A stretch of 31,458 bases of DNA, from assembly GCA_934646965.1 (NCBI GenBank), contig CAKUEZ010000016.1:1-31458 (forward strand). The letters are read 5' to 3'. Source of the DNA: an uncultured Collinsella sp. GTDB taxonomy: Bacteria > Actinomycetota > Coriobacteriia > Coriobacteriales > Coriobacteriaceae. Position numbers and translations under genes: made by a program. Under the pieces are notes generated by a model, which saw nothing but the letters and a program-made list of their open reading frames with translations, did not search any database and was not told where the DNA came from. This document shows positions 15,608 through 21,975 of the stretch, piece after piece. Numbering within the stretch: the first letter of the stretch is position 1; the number at the start of each line of letters is the position of its first letter.

Positions 15608-15638
15608 ATGTGACAGAGAGACTGTCCCTTTGTCACAT
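15608..15638. repeat. 31-bp palindrome, copy D (right edge of AAA+ island)
   Basis: Outer arms ATGTGACA (15608-15615) and TGTCACAT (15631-15638) are perfect; the interior is partly mismatched around GAC/GTC. On the minus strand it opens ATGTGACAAAGGGACAG, like copies B and C. It contains the stop codon of the TetM-like gene (15633-15635). Confidence 0.85.
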
Positions 15639-17636
15639 GCGTCCGAAGAATTCGGCATCTGCAGGGCGCCAAGGGCGGAAGGTGGCAGGATCGATGCGCA
15701 CATGCGCCGCGGCGGGGACGTCGTACCACTTGACGGTGTAGCCGGCGCCGTGGGCGCAAAAGACCGAGTCGGGCGTGTTGGGTAGGTCGGCCTCGGGCTC
15801 GTAGGCGGCAGCCTCGATCACGCGCTCGGCATCATGGCAGGGCGCATAGCCGGCAAACTCCAGGTACAGATGCCCGCGGCCACTCGTGTAGGCAGCCACC
15901 TCCAGCGCATAGTCCTGCACCTCGGATGCCGGCACGCGGCCTACGAGCTTGGCGCGATCGTCCAGCATCGTCGGCGGCTCGTACTCGGCACCCATACGCG
16001 TGGCATCCGAGAGCGCACGACCCACGCACTCCCCCGGAACCTCGAGTTCAAAGCGATACCACGGCTCCAGCAGCACCGCCGCACCCGCCTCACGCGCCTG
16101 CATGAGTCCCTGGCGAATCGCGCGATACGTTGCCTGGCGAAAGTCGCCGCCCTCGGTGTGCTTGGCATGCGCGCGGCCGCCCGTGAGTGTAATGCGCACA
16201 TCGGTGATGGGCGAGCCGGTCAGCACGCCCAGGTGGTCGCGTTCCATGGCATTGGTGAGCGCCAGACGCTGCCAGTTCAGGTCAAGCTCGTCGGTTGAGG
16301 TCACGGTGCCAAACTGCACGCCCGAGCCCGCCGGCAGCGGCTCTAAGCGCAGGTGCACCTCGGCATAGTGGCGCAGCGGCTCAAAGTGGCCCACGCCCTC
16401 GACCGTCTGCGAGATGGTTTCCTTATAGAGGATGCCGCCGGACTCAAACGCAACCGTAAGGCCAAAGCGATCGGCCAGCACGCGCTGCACGACCTCGAGC
16501 TGCACGGCGCCCATGAGCTGCAAGTGAATCTGCTCAAGATGCGTATTCCAGCTTACGCCGAGCATGGGATCCTCGTCGGCAAGCTCGGTCAACGCCCGGA
16601 ACACCGTATGGACATCGTGCTCGCCCGGCAGCACCGTATAGGTGAGAACCGGCGCGATGATCGGCTGCTCACCCATAGGCTCTGCACCCAGGGCATCACC
16701 TGGGCGAACATGCGCGAGGCCCGTCACAGCGCAGATACCACCGGCGGCAACTTCCTGGGCAAGCTCGTATTTCTCGCCGTTATAGATGCGCACCTGGTCG
16801 ATCTTCTGCTCCCATACCTCGGCACCGGAGCGTCCGCCAATCGTCTGTTTTGAACGCAGCGTGCCGCCGGTCACCTTGATCCAAGCCAAGCGCTCGCCGC
16901 GATCTCCTCGGCTGACGCGATAGACGCGCGCGGCGAACTCCTCGGGCCATGTCCGTTCGCCCATCAAAGCGCAGATACCATCCAGCAGCTCGCCCACGCC
17001 CTGATCCTTGAGCGCCGAGCCGGCAAAGCAGGGGAACAGTTTGCGCTCGGCCACCATGCGCGACAGCGTTGCGGCAGAAAGCTCGCCTGTCTCAAGAAAC
17101 TCGTCGAGCGCCGCCTCATCCAGCGCCGCGGCGTCCTCTTGCACGGCACCACCCGCGAGCAGGCCCTCGGCATCCAGGCAGCCCTCGGAAAGACGCTGCC
17201 CAAGCTGCGTGAGCAGTACCTCGCGGCCTGGATTTTCCAAGTCGACCTTGTTGAGAAAGATGAACGTCGGGATGTCGTAGCGCGCAAGTAGGCGCCACAG
17301 GGTTTCGGTATGCCCTTGCACGCCATCGTTGGCGCCCACCACCAGGATCGCGTAATCGAGAGCGCGCAATGTGCGCTCCGCCTCGGCAGAAAAATCGACA
17401 TGGCCGGGAGCGTCCACGAGCATAACGTGGGTGTCGTCATGGTCGAGCACGGCCTGTGACGAGAAAATCGTGATACCGCGCTCACGCTCAATCGCATCGG
17501 TGTCCAGATGCGAGTCGCCGTCGTCCACACGCCCGCGTTTGCGAATACGGCCTGCGTCGAACAGCATGGCCTCGGCCAGCGTGGTCTTGCCGGCATCGAC
17601 ATGTGCCAAGATTCCAACGACCGCTTGCTTCGACAT
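15633..17636 (-). CDS. TetM/TetO-like translational GTPase (ribosomal protection family)
   Basis: The 667-residue protein has EF-G-like domain order. The G domain carries AHVDAGKTT (11-19), RGITI, DAPGHVDF and NKVD. Later segments include the LTYTVLPGEHDVHTVFRALTELADEDPML region and C-terminal domains IV and V (SPITDVRITLTGGRAH; EPWYRFELEVPGE). This matches the TetM/TetW ribosomal protection family, in which the GTPase binds the ribosome and displaces tetracycline. The domain IV tip and the C-terminal helix, which matter for drug release, are not obviously TetM-like, so it may be a chromosomal relative rather than a true resistance gene. The ribosome binding site is AAGGGGAG. Its stop TGA lies inside palindrome D and is preceded by ATG, as in trmL. 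Confidence 0.88.
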   Translation of the reverse strand: MSKQAVVGILAHVDAGKTTLAEAMLFDAGRIRKRGRVDDGDSHLDTDAIERERGITIFSSQAVLDHDDTHVMLVDAPGHVDFSAEAERTLRALDYAILVVGANDGVQGHTETLWRLLARYDIPTFIFLNKVDLENPGREVLLTQLGQRLSEGCLDAEGLLAGGAVQEDAAALDEAALDEFLETGELSAATLSRMVAERKLFPCFAGSALKDQGVGELLDGICALMGERTWPEEFAARVYRVSRGDRGERLAWIKVTGGTLRSKQTIGGRSGAEVWEQKIDQVRIYNGEKYELAQEVAAGGICAVTGLAHVRPGDALGAEPMGEQPIIAPVLTYTVLPGEHDVHTVFRALTELADEDPMLGVSWNTHLEQIHLQLMGAVQLEVVQRVLADRFGLTVAFESGGILYKETISQTVEGVGHFEPLRHYAEVHLRLEPLPAGSGVQFGTVTSTDELDLNWQRLALTNAMERDHLGVLTGSPITDVRITLTGGRAHAKHTEGGDFRQATYRAIRQGLMQAREAGAAVLLEPWYRFELEVPGECVGRALSDATRMGAEYEPPTMLDDRAKLVGRVPASEVQDYALEVAAYTSGRGHLYLEFAGYAPCHDAERVIEAAAYEPEADLPNTPDSVFCAHGAGYTVKWYDVPAAAHVRIDPATFRPWRPADAEFFGRM

Positions 17637-17697
17637 GGTTCTCCCCTTATTGCAAACCCATCACACGCGGCAATGGGCGTTCTCATTCCACACTGGA

Positions 17698-17880
17698 TGA
17701 TACAATTTACGAGCCGGCGGGCGAAGCGGGCCCTATCCCCCGACCGAGCTCATCACCCTGCGTTGCCGCGCGGCGATTTTCGTAGGTTCGCGCCTTGCGA
17801 AAGCCGGCACCTCCCCTTTTGTCTGTCCGGGCTCATCTGGGGCGGTGGATACGTGAGCCCCACAACAGCGAGGAGCCACT
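17698..17880 (+). promoter_or_regulatory. Extended -10 promoter and about 170-nt leader of mscL
   Basis: TGATACAAT (17698-17706) is an extended -10 element. From the predicted start to the mscL ATG is about 170 nt without a convincing gene. The leader has GC-rich segments, including two GCCGGC boxes and a hairpin with arms GGGCTCA (17829-17835) and TGAGCCC (17854-17860) ending 10 bp before the GAGGAG ribosome binding site. I compared it from memory with c-di-AMP (ydaO) and c-di-GMP riboswitches and did not recognise a match. Confidence 0.4.
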
Positions 17881-18306
17881 ATGAAGGCACTGCTCAACGA
17901 GTTCAAGGAATTCATCAATCGCGGCAACGTGATGGACATGGCTGTCGGCGTGATTATCGGCGGCGCGTTCACCGCCATCGTGACCTCGCTTACCGATAAC
18001 ATCATCAACCCGCTCATCTCCGTGATTGCCGGCGGTAGCGCGACCGAGATCTCGGGGCTGGTGGTGCCGGGCACCAATATCGACTTTGGCGCGTTCATCG
18101 GCGCGTGCATCAACTTTTTGATTGTGGCGGCGATTGTCTTTGCCATCGTCAAGGCGTTTAACAAGGCACAGGAGATTGGCGACAAGCTAGCCGGCGCCAC
18201 CGCCGAGGAAGCCGCCCCCAAGCCCGTCTGCCCCTATTGCCTGGAAGAGGTAAACGAGGGCGCGACCAAGTGCTGCCACTGCGGAAGCGAGCTGCCTAAG
18301 GCATAA
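17881..18306 (+). CDS. mscL: Large-conductance mechanosensitive channel MscL with C-terminal zinc ribbon
   Basis: MscL opens under membrane tension to release solutes on hypo-osmotic shock. The 141-residue sequence has the N-terminal amphipathic helix (MKALLNEFKEFINRGNVMDM), TM1 with the pore-lining AVGVIIGGAFTAIVTSL, the periplasmic loop, and TM2 (FGAFIGACINFLIVAAIVFAIVKAFN). After the usual cytoplasmic helix the protein ends with a CPYC...CCHCG zinc ribbon (Cys117/120/131/134), replacing the usual short tail. The ribosome binding site is GAGGAG. A strong bidirectional terminator follows. The zinc ribbon could bind protein, nucleic acid or act as a metal or redox sensor; its role is not known to me. 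Confidence 0.97.
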   Translation: MKALLNEFKEFINRGNVMDMAVGVIIGGAFTAIVTSLTDNIINPLISVIAGGSATEISGLVVPGTNIDFGAFIGACINFLIVAAIVFAIVKAFNKAQEIGDKLAGATAEEAAPKPVCPYCLEEVNEGATKCCHCGSELPKA

Positions 18307-18367
18307 CTACTATCGCCCTGGCGACGGACGTTGGTCCTCGCCCATCCAAAGCATCACCTGCAGACAA

Positions 18368-18393
18368 AAAATGGCCCCACCCGGGGCCATTTT
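18368..18393. terminator. Bidirectional intrinsic terminator after mscL
   Basis: Arms AAAATGGCCCC (18368-18378) and GGGGCCATTTT (18383-18393) form a perfect 11-bp stem with a 4-nt loop. A/T-runs on both sides allow function for mscL and for the convergent acetyltransferase gene. Confidence 0.92.
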
Positions 18394-18426
18394 ATTTAGG
18401 CGAGATGTTGATACGCGACTCGGCCC

Positions 18427-18918
18427 CTACGCCTCGCGCAGCCAGTCAAACGCAACACGTGGCGTGCCGTCCGACACATACACGACACCGGCGCGCTTAA
18501 ACCCAGCCTTGGCGATGGCGCCTTGCATGGGCAGGTTGTCTTGGTGCGTGTCGATGCGCAAATGGTCGACGCGCTCCTTGGCAAAAGTAAACATCGCAGC
18601 AGCAACGCCATGCGTGGTGCCGTCGGATGCCACGCGGTGCAGCACGGCATAGGGGGCGTCGCTGCGCCATTGACCGTCCTCGATCACATCGTAGGAATTG
18701 TCTGGCCCCGGCAGAAAGGCAAACGTCGCCACCACGCGACCGTCGACTTCGCACACATAGCTACCGCCCGCGGCGATATCGCTTTTGAGTTGCTCGGCCG
18801 AGGGCGTGCCAACCGGCCACTGCGTAGCATTGCCATGCTCGCGCATAAAAGCGCGAGCAGCGTCGTAGATAGCCATGACAGCGGGAATGTCGGTATCGAG
18901 GGTTTTTCTGATCATCAC
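18427..18918 (-). CDS. GNAT-family N-acetyltransferase
   Basis: The 163-residue protein begins IRKTLDTDIPAVMAIYDAARAFM, a common opening of single-domain GNAT enzymes. A central beta sheet follows (YVCEVDGRVVATFAFL), then an acetyl-CoA-binding part with HGVAAAMFTFAKERVDHLRIDTHQDNLPMQGAIAKAGFKRAGVVYV, where the DNLPMQ...AGF motif is typical. The substrate is unknown. The start may be GTG at 18918 or the adjacent ATG at 18915; GTGAGG lies just upstream and suits either. It is divergent from the small zinc-ribbon gene, with an 8-bp inverted repeat between them, and convergent with mscL. Confidence 0.9.
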   Translation of the reverse strand: MMIRKTLDTDIPAVMAIYDAARAFMREHGNATQWPVGTPSAEQLKSDIAAGGSYVCEVDGRVVATFAFLPGPDNSYDVIEDGQWRSDAPYAVLHRVASDGTTHGVAAAMFTFAKERVDHLRIDTHQDNLPMQGAIAKAGFKRAGVVYVSDGTPRVAFDWLREA

Positions 18919-18937
18919 GCGGCGACCTCACGATTAT

Positions 18938-18967
18938 TGGTATCACTTTGATTGAGCAATGATACCA
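18938..18967. promoter_or_regulatory. 8-bp inverted repeat in divergent promoter region
   Basis: TGGTATCA (18938-18945) and TGATACCA (18960-18967) are perfect complements with a 14-bp spacer, in the gap between divergent genes. A 22-bp centre-to-centre distance (two helical turns) suits a dimeric repressor. A hairpin in either transcript is the alternative. Confidence 0.5.
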
Positions 18968-18992
18968 GCGTTTGGAGAGGGGCGCGAAGCAG

Positions 18993-19289
18993 ATGGGGAG
19001 CAAAAAGCGAGCCGCCTGGTCAAAGGCCAAAAGCGAGTTTTTGGGCGCTGCCACCGGCGGCGATATGAGCGACCTGTTTGCGCGCGAAGGCGATCGTCGC
19101 GACGCCCTGGATGCCGAGCGCACCGAAGCTTGGCGTTATAAGTCGTGCGAGCGCAAAAACCGTTATGACACGCGTGCCGAGGCAGAGGCGGTTATGGCCG
19201 ATTGCGAAAACCGCGGCCGGCGCGGCTTGGCCTGCTACAAATGCGAGTACTGCGGCGGCTGGCATTTGACGTCGCACCCTTGGAAATAG
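18993..19289 (+). CDS. Small zinc-ribbon-like protein of unknown function
   Basis: The 98-residue protein is basic at the N terminus (MGSKKRAAWSKAKSEFLG). The C-terminal half has a treble-clef-like cysteine pattern: SCERKNRYDTRAEAEAVMADC, then YKCEYCGGWHLTS. This arrangement recurs in small bacterial and phage proteins of unknown function and suggests binding of one zinc ion through Cys and His residues. The ATG at 18993 is preferred over an in-frame TTG at 18972, because GGAGAGGGG lies 10 bp before it. It is divergent from the GNAT gene and convergent with rsmJ. Nucleic-acid binding is a guess from the fold only. Confidence 0.75.
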   Translation: MGSKKRAAWSKAKSEFLGAATGGDMSDLFAREGDRRDALDAERTEAWRYKSCERKNRYDTRAEAEAVMADCENRGRRGLACYKCEYCGGWHLTSHPWK

Positions 19290-19317
19290 TCCCGCGCATC
19301 CGCCCTTACTCGACAGG

Positions 19318-20022
19318 CTATAGACGCGGCGGCACCAGGACGTCATAGCGCACGGCCTTGCCCGCGAGCTGATAGCTCGGCTTCATACCGGCAAGTAGCG
19401 GGCCCTTCACCGGTCGTTTGATAACGACTTTGCGCGGATGCACGGCGAGCGCCGCCTCGACCAGCGTCTCCTCATCGGCGCACGGCTGCTCCAGATGATG
19501 CAGCAGCTGAAACTTCTTTTTGACCGCCGCACTCTTGGTGCGCTCGGGGAACATAGGGTCCAGGTACACCACGTCCGGCGCGGCGAGCTCACCCTGCTCG
19601 ACCAGCTCAGCCGTATGGTGAAGACCGGCGATGCTGTCCTTGCCTGCATGTAGACGCATACGCGCCACGGCATCCGCAAGCGCCGGATCGTCCGCCGCAC
19701 GTTTCAAGGCATCCTGCAGCAGCGCCGCGATTACACAGTCCTGCTCATATAAATCGACCGCAAAGCCCGCGGCGGCCAGCAGCAGCGAATCCTCGCCAAA
19801 ACCTGCCGTGGCATCGATTGCCCACGGGTGCTCAACGCCTTTCGCGCGCGCAGCCTTCACCAGCAGCTCCTGCTGCAGGCGGCCTTGCTTGAGTCGTGGA
19901 AGCATGCGGGCAAAATCGGCGCGCAGCTCCATCGCGCCATCGGTGAGCGTGAGGCCCTCGGGCATCCTGGTTAGCTCAAGCCCTGCAGCCCGAGCAACAG
20001 AAAAGGGATCGGCGACGCCCAT
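19318..20022 (-). CDS. rsmJ: 16S rRNA (guanine-N2)-methyltransferase RsmJ-like
   Basis: RsmJ methylates G1516 of 16S rRNA using S-adenosylmethionine. The 234-residue protein has the family's SAM loop AIDATAGFGEDSLLLAAAGF (69-88), the catalytic VVYLDPMFPERTKSAAVKKKFQ segment and the C-terminal KVVIKRPVKGPLLAGMKPSYQLAGKAVRYDV. The ATG at 20022 was chosen because TAAGGAG lies 5-6 bp before it; the alternative GTG at 20028 overlaps that site. Some members of this family lie close to other SAM methyltransferase families, but the DPMFP and KRP motifs support RsmJ. The 47-residue membrane protein lies upstream on the same strand. Confidence 0.88.
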   Translation of the reverse strand: MGVADPFSVARAAGLELTRMPEGLTLTDGAMELRADFARMLPRLKQGRLQQELLVKAARAKGVEHPWAIDATAGFGEDSLLLAAAGFAVDLYEQDCVIAALLQDALKRAADDPALADAVARMRLHAGKDSIAGLHHTAELVEQGELAAPDVVYLDPMFPERTKSAAVKKKFQLLHHLEQPCADEETLVEAALAVHPRKVVIKRPVKGPLLAGMKPSYQLAGKAVRYDVLVPPRL

Positions 20023-20086
20023 GGACACTCCTTAGCAAGCAAAACGAATACGCGGAGCGCCGTTCATGCCGGCACCCAACCGTCCG

Positions 20087-20230
20087 TTATTGTCCCACAT
20101 GCGACATGGCCCACAGCATCCCAATGCAAAGCACCGCCATCAATCCCGTGCACACGGCAGCGATCACAGAATCACTCATGCGCCTTCCCAACGACCGCGG
20201 CTCACCCACTTGCTTGGCTCCATACATCAT
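20087..20230 (-). CDS. 47-residue single-span membrane protein
   Basis: A minus-strand frame starts with two ATG codons (20228-20230 and 20225-20227) just after GAAGGAGGAGCC, one of the strongest ribosome binding sites in the window. The product has a basic, polar first 20 residues (YGAKQVGEPRSLGRRMSD) followed by one hydrophobic helix (SVIAAVCTGLMAVLCIGMLW) and a short tail ending SHVGQ. The charge pattern predicts a cytoplasmic N terminus by the positive-inside rule. It ends 64 bp before rsmJ on the same strand. It is too short for standard ORF cut-offs and I do not recognise a family. Confidence 0.65.
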   Translation of the reverse strand: MMYGAKQVGEPRSLGRRMSDSVIAAVCTGLMAVLCIGMLWAMSHVGQ

Positions 20231-20458
20231 GGCTCCTCCTTCGGTCCAGCTCTTACCATGGCCTCATCATCGCAGCGCCGCGCATACGTTGCCATCGATT
20301 TGACTTACGCCCAGCTTTCCCTTTTGAAAGGTTGGACCGTACAGGCAAGAGACGCTTTCAAGCGCATGCACGCCGCCGTTGAACTACAATGTGCTTCACC
20401 ATATGTGCAGCAAACGGGGCGCGTTGGATTCATCGCGCCCGCATCGAAAGGACCGCCT

Positions 20459-20860
20459 ATGAGCTACACCCGCAAGACACTCAAAATCCTTGCCCTGATC
20501 TATTTTGTTCTGGGCATCGCCAGCCTCGTTATCGGAATCGCCGGCATCGCGACCGGCAAGCTCGAGACCACGTACGGCCCGAATGCCATGCTCGCCGCAG
20601 TCATCATCATTGCCAAGGGCCTCGTCGATCTTGCCGCAGGCGTTGCGGGCATCAAGGGCGCCAACAAGCCTTCGCAGGTAGACGGTGCGTTTAAGCTTGG
20701 CATCGTTGCCGCCATCGCCACGATTGCGCAGGCCGTTCTCACGCTTCCCGCACTTGGCGGCGACGCCATCAACTACGGCGCCTTTGTCATCGTGGTGTAC
20801 GACCTGTTCTTTGTTCAGCAGGCACACGCCGTTAAGGCCGAGAACAAGGATCGCCTGTAG
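20459..20860 (+). CDS. Four-helix integral membrane protein of unknown function
   Basis: The 133-residue product has four predicted membrane helices: ILALIYFVLGIASLVIGIAGIA, AMLAAVIIIAKGLVDLAAGVAGI, LGIVAAIATIAQAVLTLPALGG and YGAFVIVVYDLFFVQQAHAV. There are short Lys-containing loops and a charged tail (KAENKDRL). No enzymatic motif is seen and I do not recognise a named family. The ATG at 20459 follows GAAAGGA at good spacing. The longer in-frame extension to 20066 overlaps the opposite-strand small membrane gene and lacks protein-like character. TACAAT (20385-20390) may be a -10 element. A strong terminator follows. Confidence 0.82.
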   Translation: MSYTRKTLKILALIYFVLGIASLVIGIAGIATGKLETTYGPNAMLAAVIIIAKGLVDLAAGVAGIKGANKPSQVDGAFKLGIVAAIATIAQAVLTLPALGGDAINYGAFVIVVYDLFFVQQAHAVKAENKDRL

Positions 20861-20897
20861 GCGCCTGTATCTCATACCCCTTGCAACGAGCAACAAG

Positions 20898-20931
20898 AAG
20901 GGCCGATCGCGTAGCAACGCGGTCGGCCCTT
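20898..20931 (+). terminator. Intrinsic terminator after four-helix membrane protein gene
   Basis: Outer arms AAGGGCCGA (20898-20906) and TCGGCCCTT (20923-20931) and inner arms CGCGT/ACGCG form a 14-bp stem with one mismatch and a 4-nt loop, followed by a broken T-run. Confidence 0.82.
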
Positions 20932-20948
20932 TACGTTTGCCAAGATAA

Positions 20949-20985
20949 AACCTGCCAAAATAAACCTGTCCCTTTTTGGCAGGTT
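20949..20985. repeat. 12-bp palindrome abutting the rlmA stop, with GTCCC core
   Basis: Arms AACCTGCCAAAA (20949-20960) and TTTTGGCAGGTT (20974-20985) are perfect complements. The 13-nt loop contains CCTGTCCCT. The right arm overlaps the rlmA stop codon (20984-20986). On the minus strand a T-rich run follows, so it could terminate rlmA. Confidence 0.8.
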
Positions 20986-21796
20986 AGTGGCGGTACTCGG
21001 CGATGATGAAGTCGATGTCGGTTTGGAGGGTGTCTAGGTTTGCCAGGCGCTCTTTGTCGGCAGGGCGCGTGCGGTAGTAGTACGGCGTCATCTGGAACAC
21101 CGCCTCGATGTCGGCCTGGGTCTGGAGCGTAATGTTCGCAGACACCCGCTGCGTTCCGACCAACTTAAGCTCGGTAGTCTTCGGCAGCTTTTCGTCGTTG
21201 AGATATGGCGTGTCGTAGAGCACCTCCTTGAGCCCAAAGAGATGACGGGCACCCGGCACCACGGTATAGAGCGAGCCCTCTGGCGCCAGCACGCGGGCAA
21301 ACTCACGCTCGTTAAAGGGAGCAAAGAGCTCGGTCACCATATCGAAGGCGCCGTCCGCCACGGGGATGTCCTTCATATTGGCCACGAAGTAGGTCGCATC
21401 ACCGCGCTTGGCGGCCAGGCGCACCATCTCTTTGCCCAGGTCAAAGCCGTAAGCATCCACGCCCGGCACCGCGCCCATGGCGCTGGTGTAGTAGCCCTCG
21501 CCACAGCAAATGTCGAGCAAGGTCATGGGACCGTTCGCAGACGCAGCACGCCCAGTCGCCCGCTCGCGCACCAGCTCGACCATTGCGTCGCGCAACGGCG
21601 CGTAGTATCCACGGTTCAGAAAGTCACGACGGCTGCGCGCCTGCGACTTGGGATCACCCATGGAGTCGCCGCTCTTAGACGAGCGCAACAGGTACAGATA
21701 GCCCTCGCGCGCACGATCGAACCGATGTCCGCCCGCGCATGCAGCCCCACGCTCGTCGTCCACCAACGGCTCATGGCAAACGGGACACAACAACAT
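20984..21796 (-). CDS. rlmA: 23S rRNA (guanine-N1)-methyltransferase RlmA-like
   Basis: RlmA-family enzymes methylate N1 of a guanine in 23S rRNA helix 35 (G745 or G748) with SAM. The 270-residue protein has the N-terminal zinc finger CPVC...CAGGH (Cys4, Cys7, Cys20, His24) followed by FDRAREGYLYLL, the GDSMGDPKSQARSRRDFLNRGYY motif characteristic of the family, and a Rossmann SAM site LLDICCGEGYYTSAM. The G748-modifying branch can affect macrolide sensitivity; the branch here is not assigned. The ribosome binding site is TAAGGAG. Its stop codon overlaps a palindrome of the window's GTCCC-core family. Confidence 0.9.
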   Translation of the reverse strand: MLLCPVCHEPLVDDERGAACAGGHRFDRAREGYLYLLRSSKSGDSMGDPKSQARSRRDFLNRGYYAPLRDAMVELVRERATGRAASANGPMTLLDICCGEGYYTSAMGAVPGVDAYGFDLGKEMVRLAAKRGDATYFVANMKDIPVADGAFDMVTELFAPFNEREFARVLAPEGSLYTVVPGARHLFGLKEVLYDTPYLNDEKLPKTTELKLVGTQRVSANITLQTQADIEAVFQMTPYYYRTRPADKERLANLDTLQTDIDFIIAEYRH

Positions 21797-21851
21797 GGCA
21801 ACTCCTTAGCACGGACAACACAGCGCCCACCATTGTCTCACGCCTCCCCCA

Positions 21852-21911
21852 CCTAGTCATTGGGGACGTTCTTAAACGACTAGTCATTCAAGAACGTCCC
21901 CAATGACTAGG
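21852..21911. repeat. 22-bp perfect inverted repeat between rlmA and MATE genes
   Basis: Arms 21852-21873 and 21890-21911 are perfect 22-bp complements (outer end CCTAGTCATTGGGGACGTTC) with a 16-nt loop. The loop repeats ACTAGTCATTC, so alternative pairings exist. It lies in the divergent gap, 56 bp from the rlmA start and 65 bp from the MATE start. The arm contains GGGGACG, related to the GTCCC core of other repeats here. Confidence 0.85.
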
Positions 21912-21975
21912 CGAATAGGAGTATCATCGTCTGCGCAAATGAACATTGAAGCGCATATAAAGAGATTGAGAGCGT

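Noticed and set aside
17698..17880. mscL leader as a c-di-AMP or c-di-GMP riboswitch
   Set aside because: The conserved boxes of those classes that I remember were not found, so the class was left unassigned.
17508..17999. 163-codon frame across the TetM-like start and mscL leader
   Set aside because: It overlaps two supported genes out of frame and has no ribosome binding site or recognisable motif.
20259..20458. In-frame extension reading MASSSQRRAYVAIDL, reminiscent of the start of a Y-family DNA polymerase (UmuC) gene
   Set aside because: Similarity is limited to a few residues, there is no ribosome binding site, and the rest of the frame is unlike a polymerase. It could be a decayed remnant but cannot be supported.
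20066..20458. 264-codon reading frame continuous with the four-helix membrane protein
   Set aside because: The upstream part overlaps the opposite-strand small membrane gene, has biased non-protein-like composition, and a good ribosome binding site supports the internal ATG at 20459.
9439..21911. Intergenic palindromes as a CRISPR array
   Set aside because: They are dispersed, differ in arm sequence and are not separated by uniform spacers.
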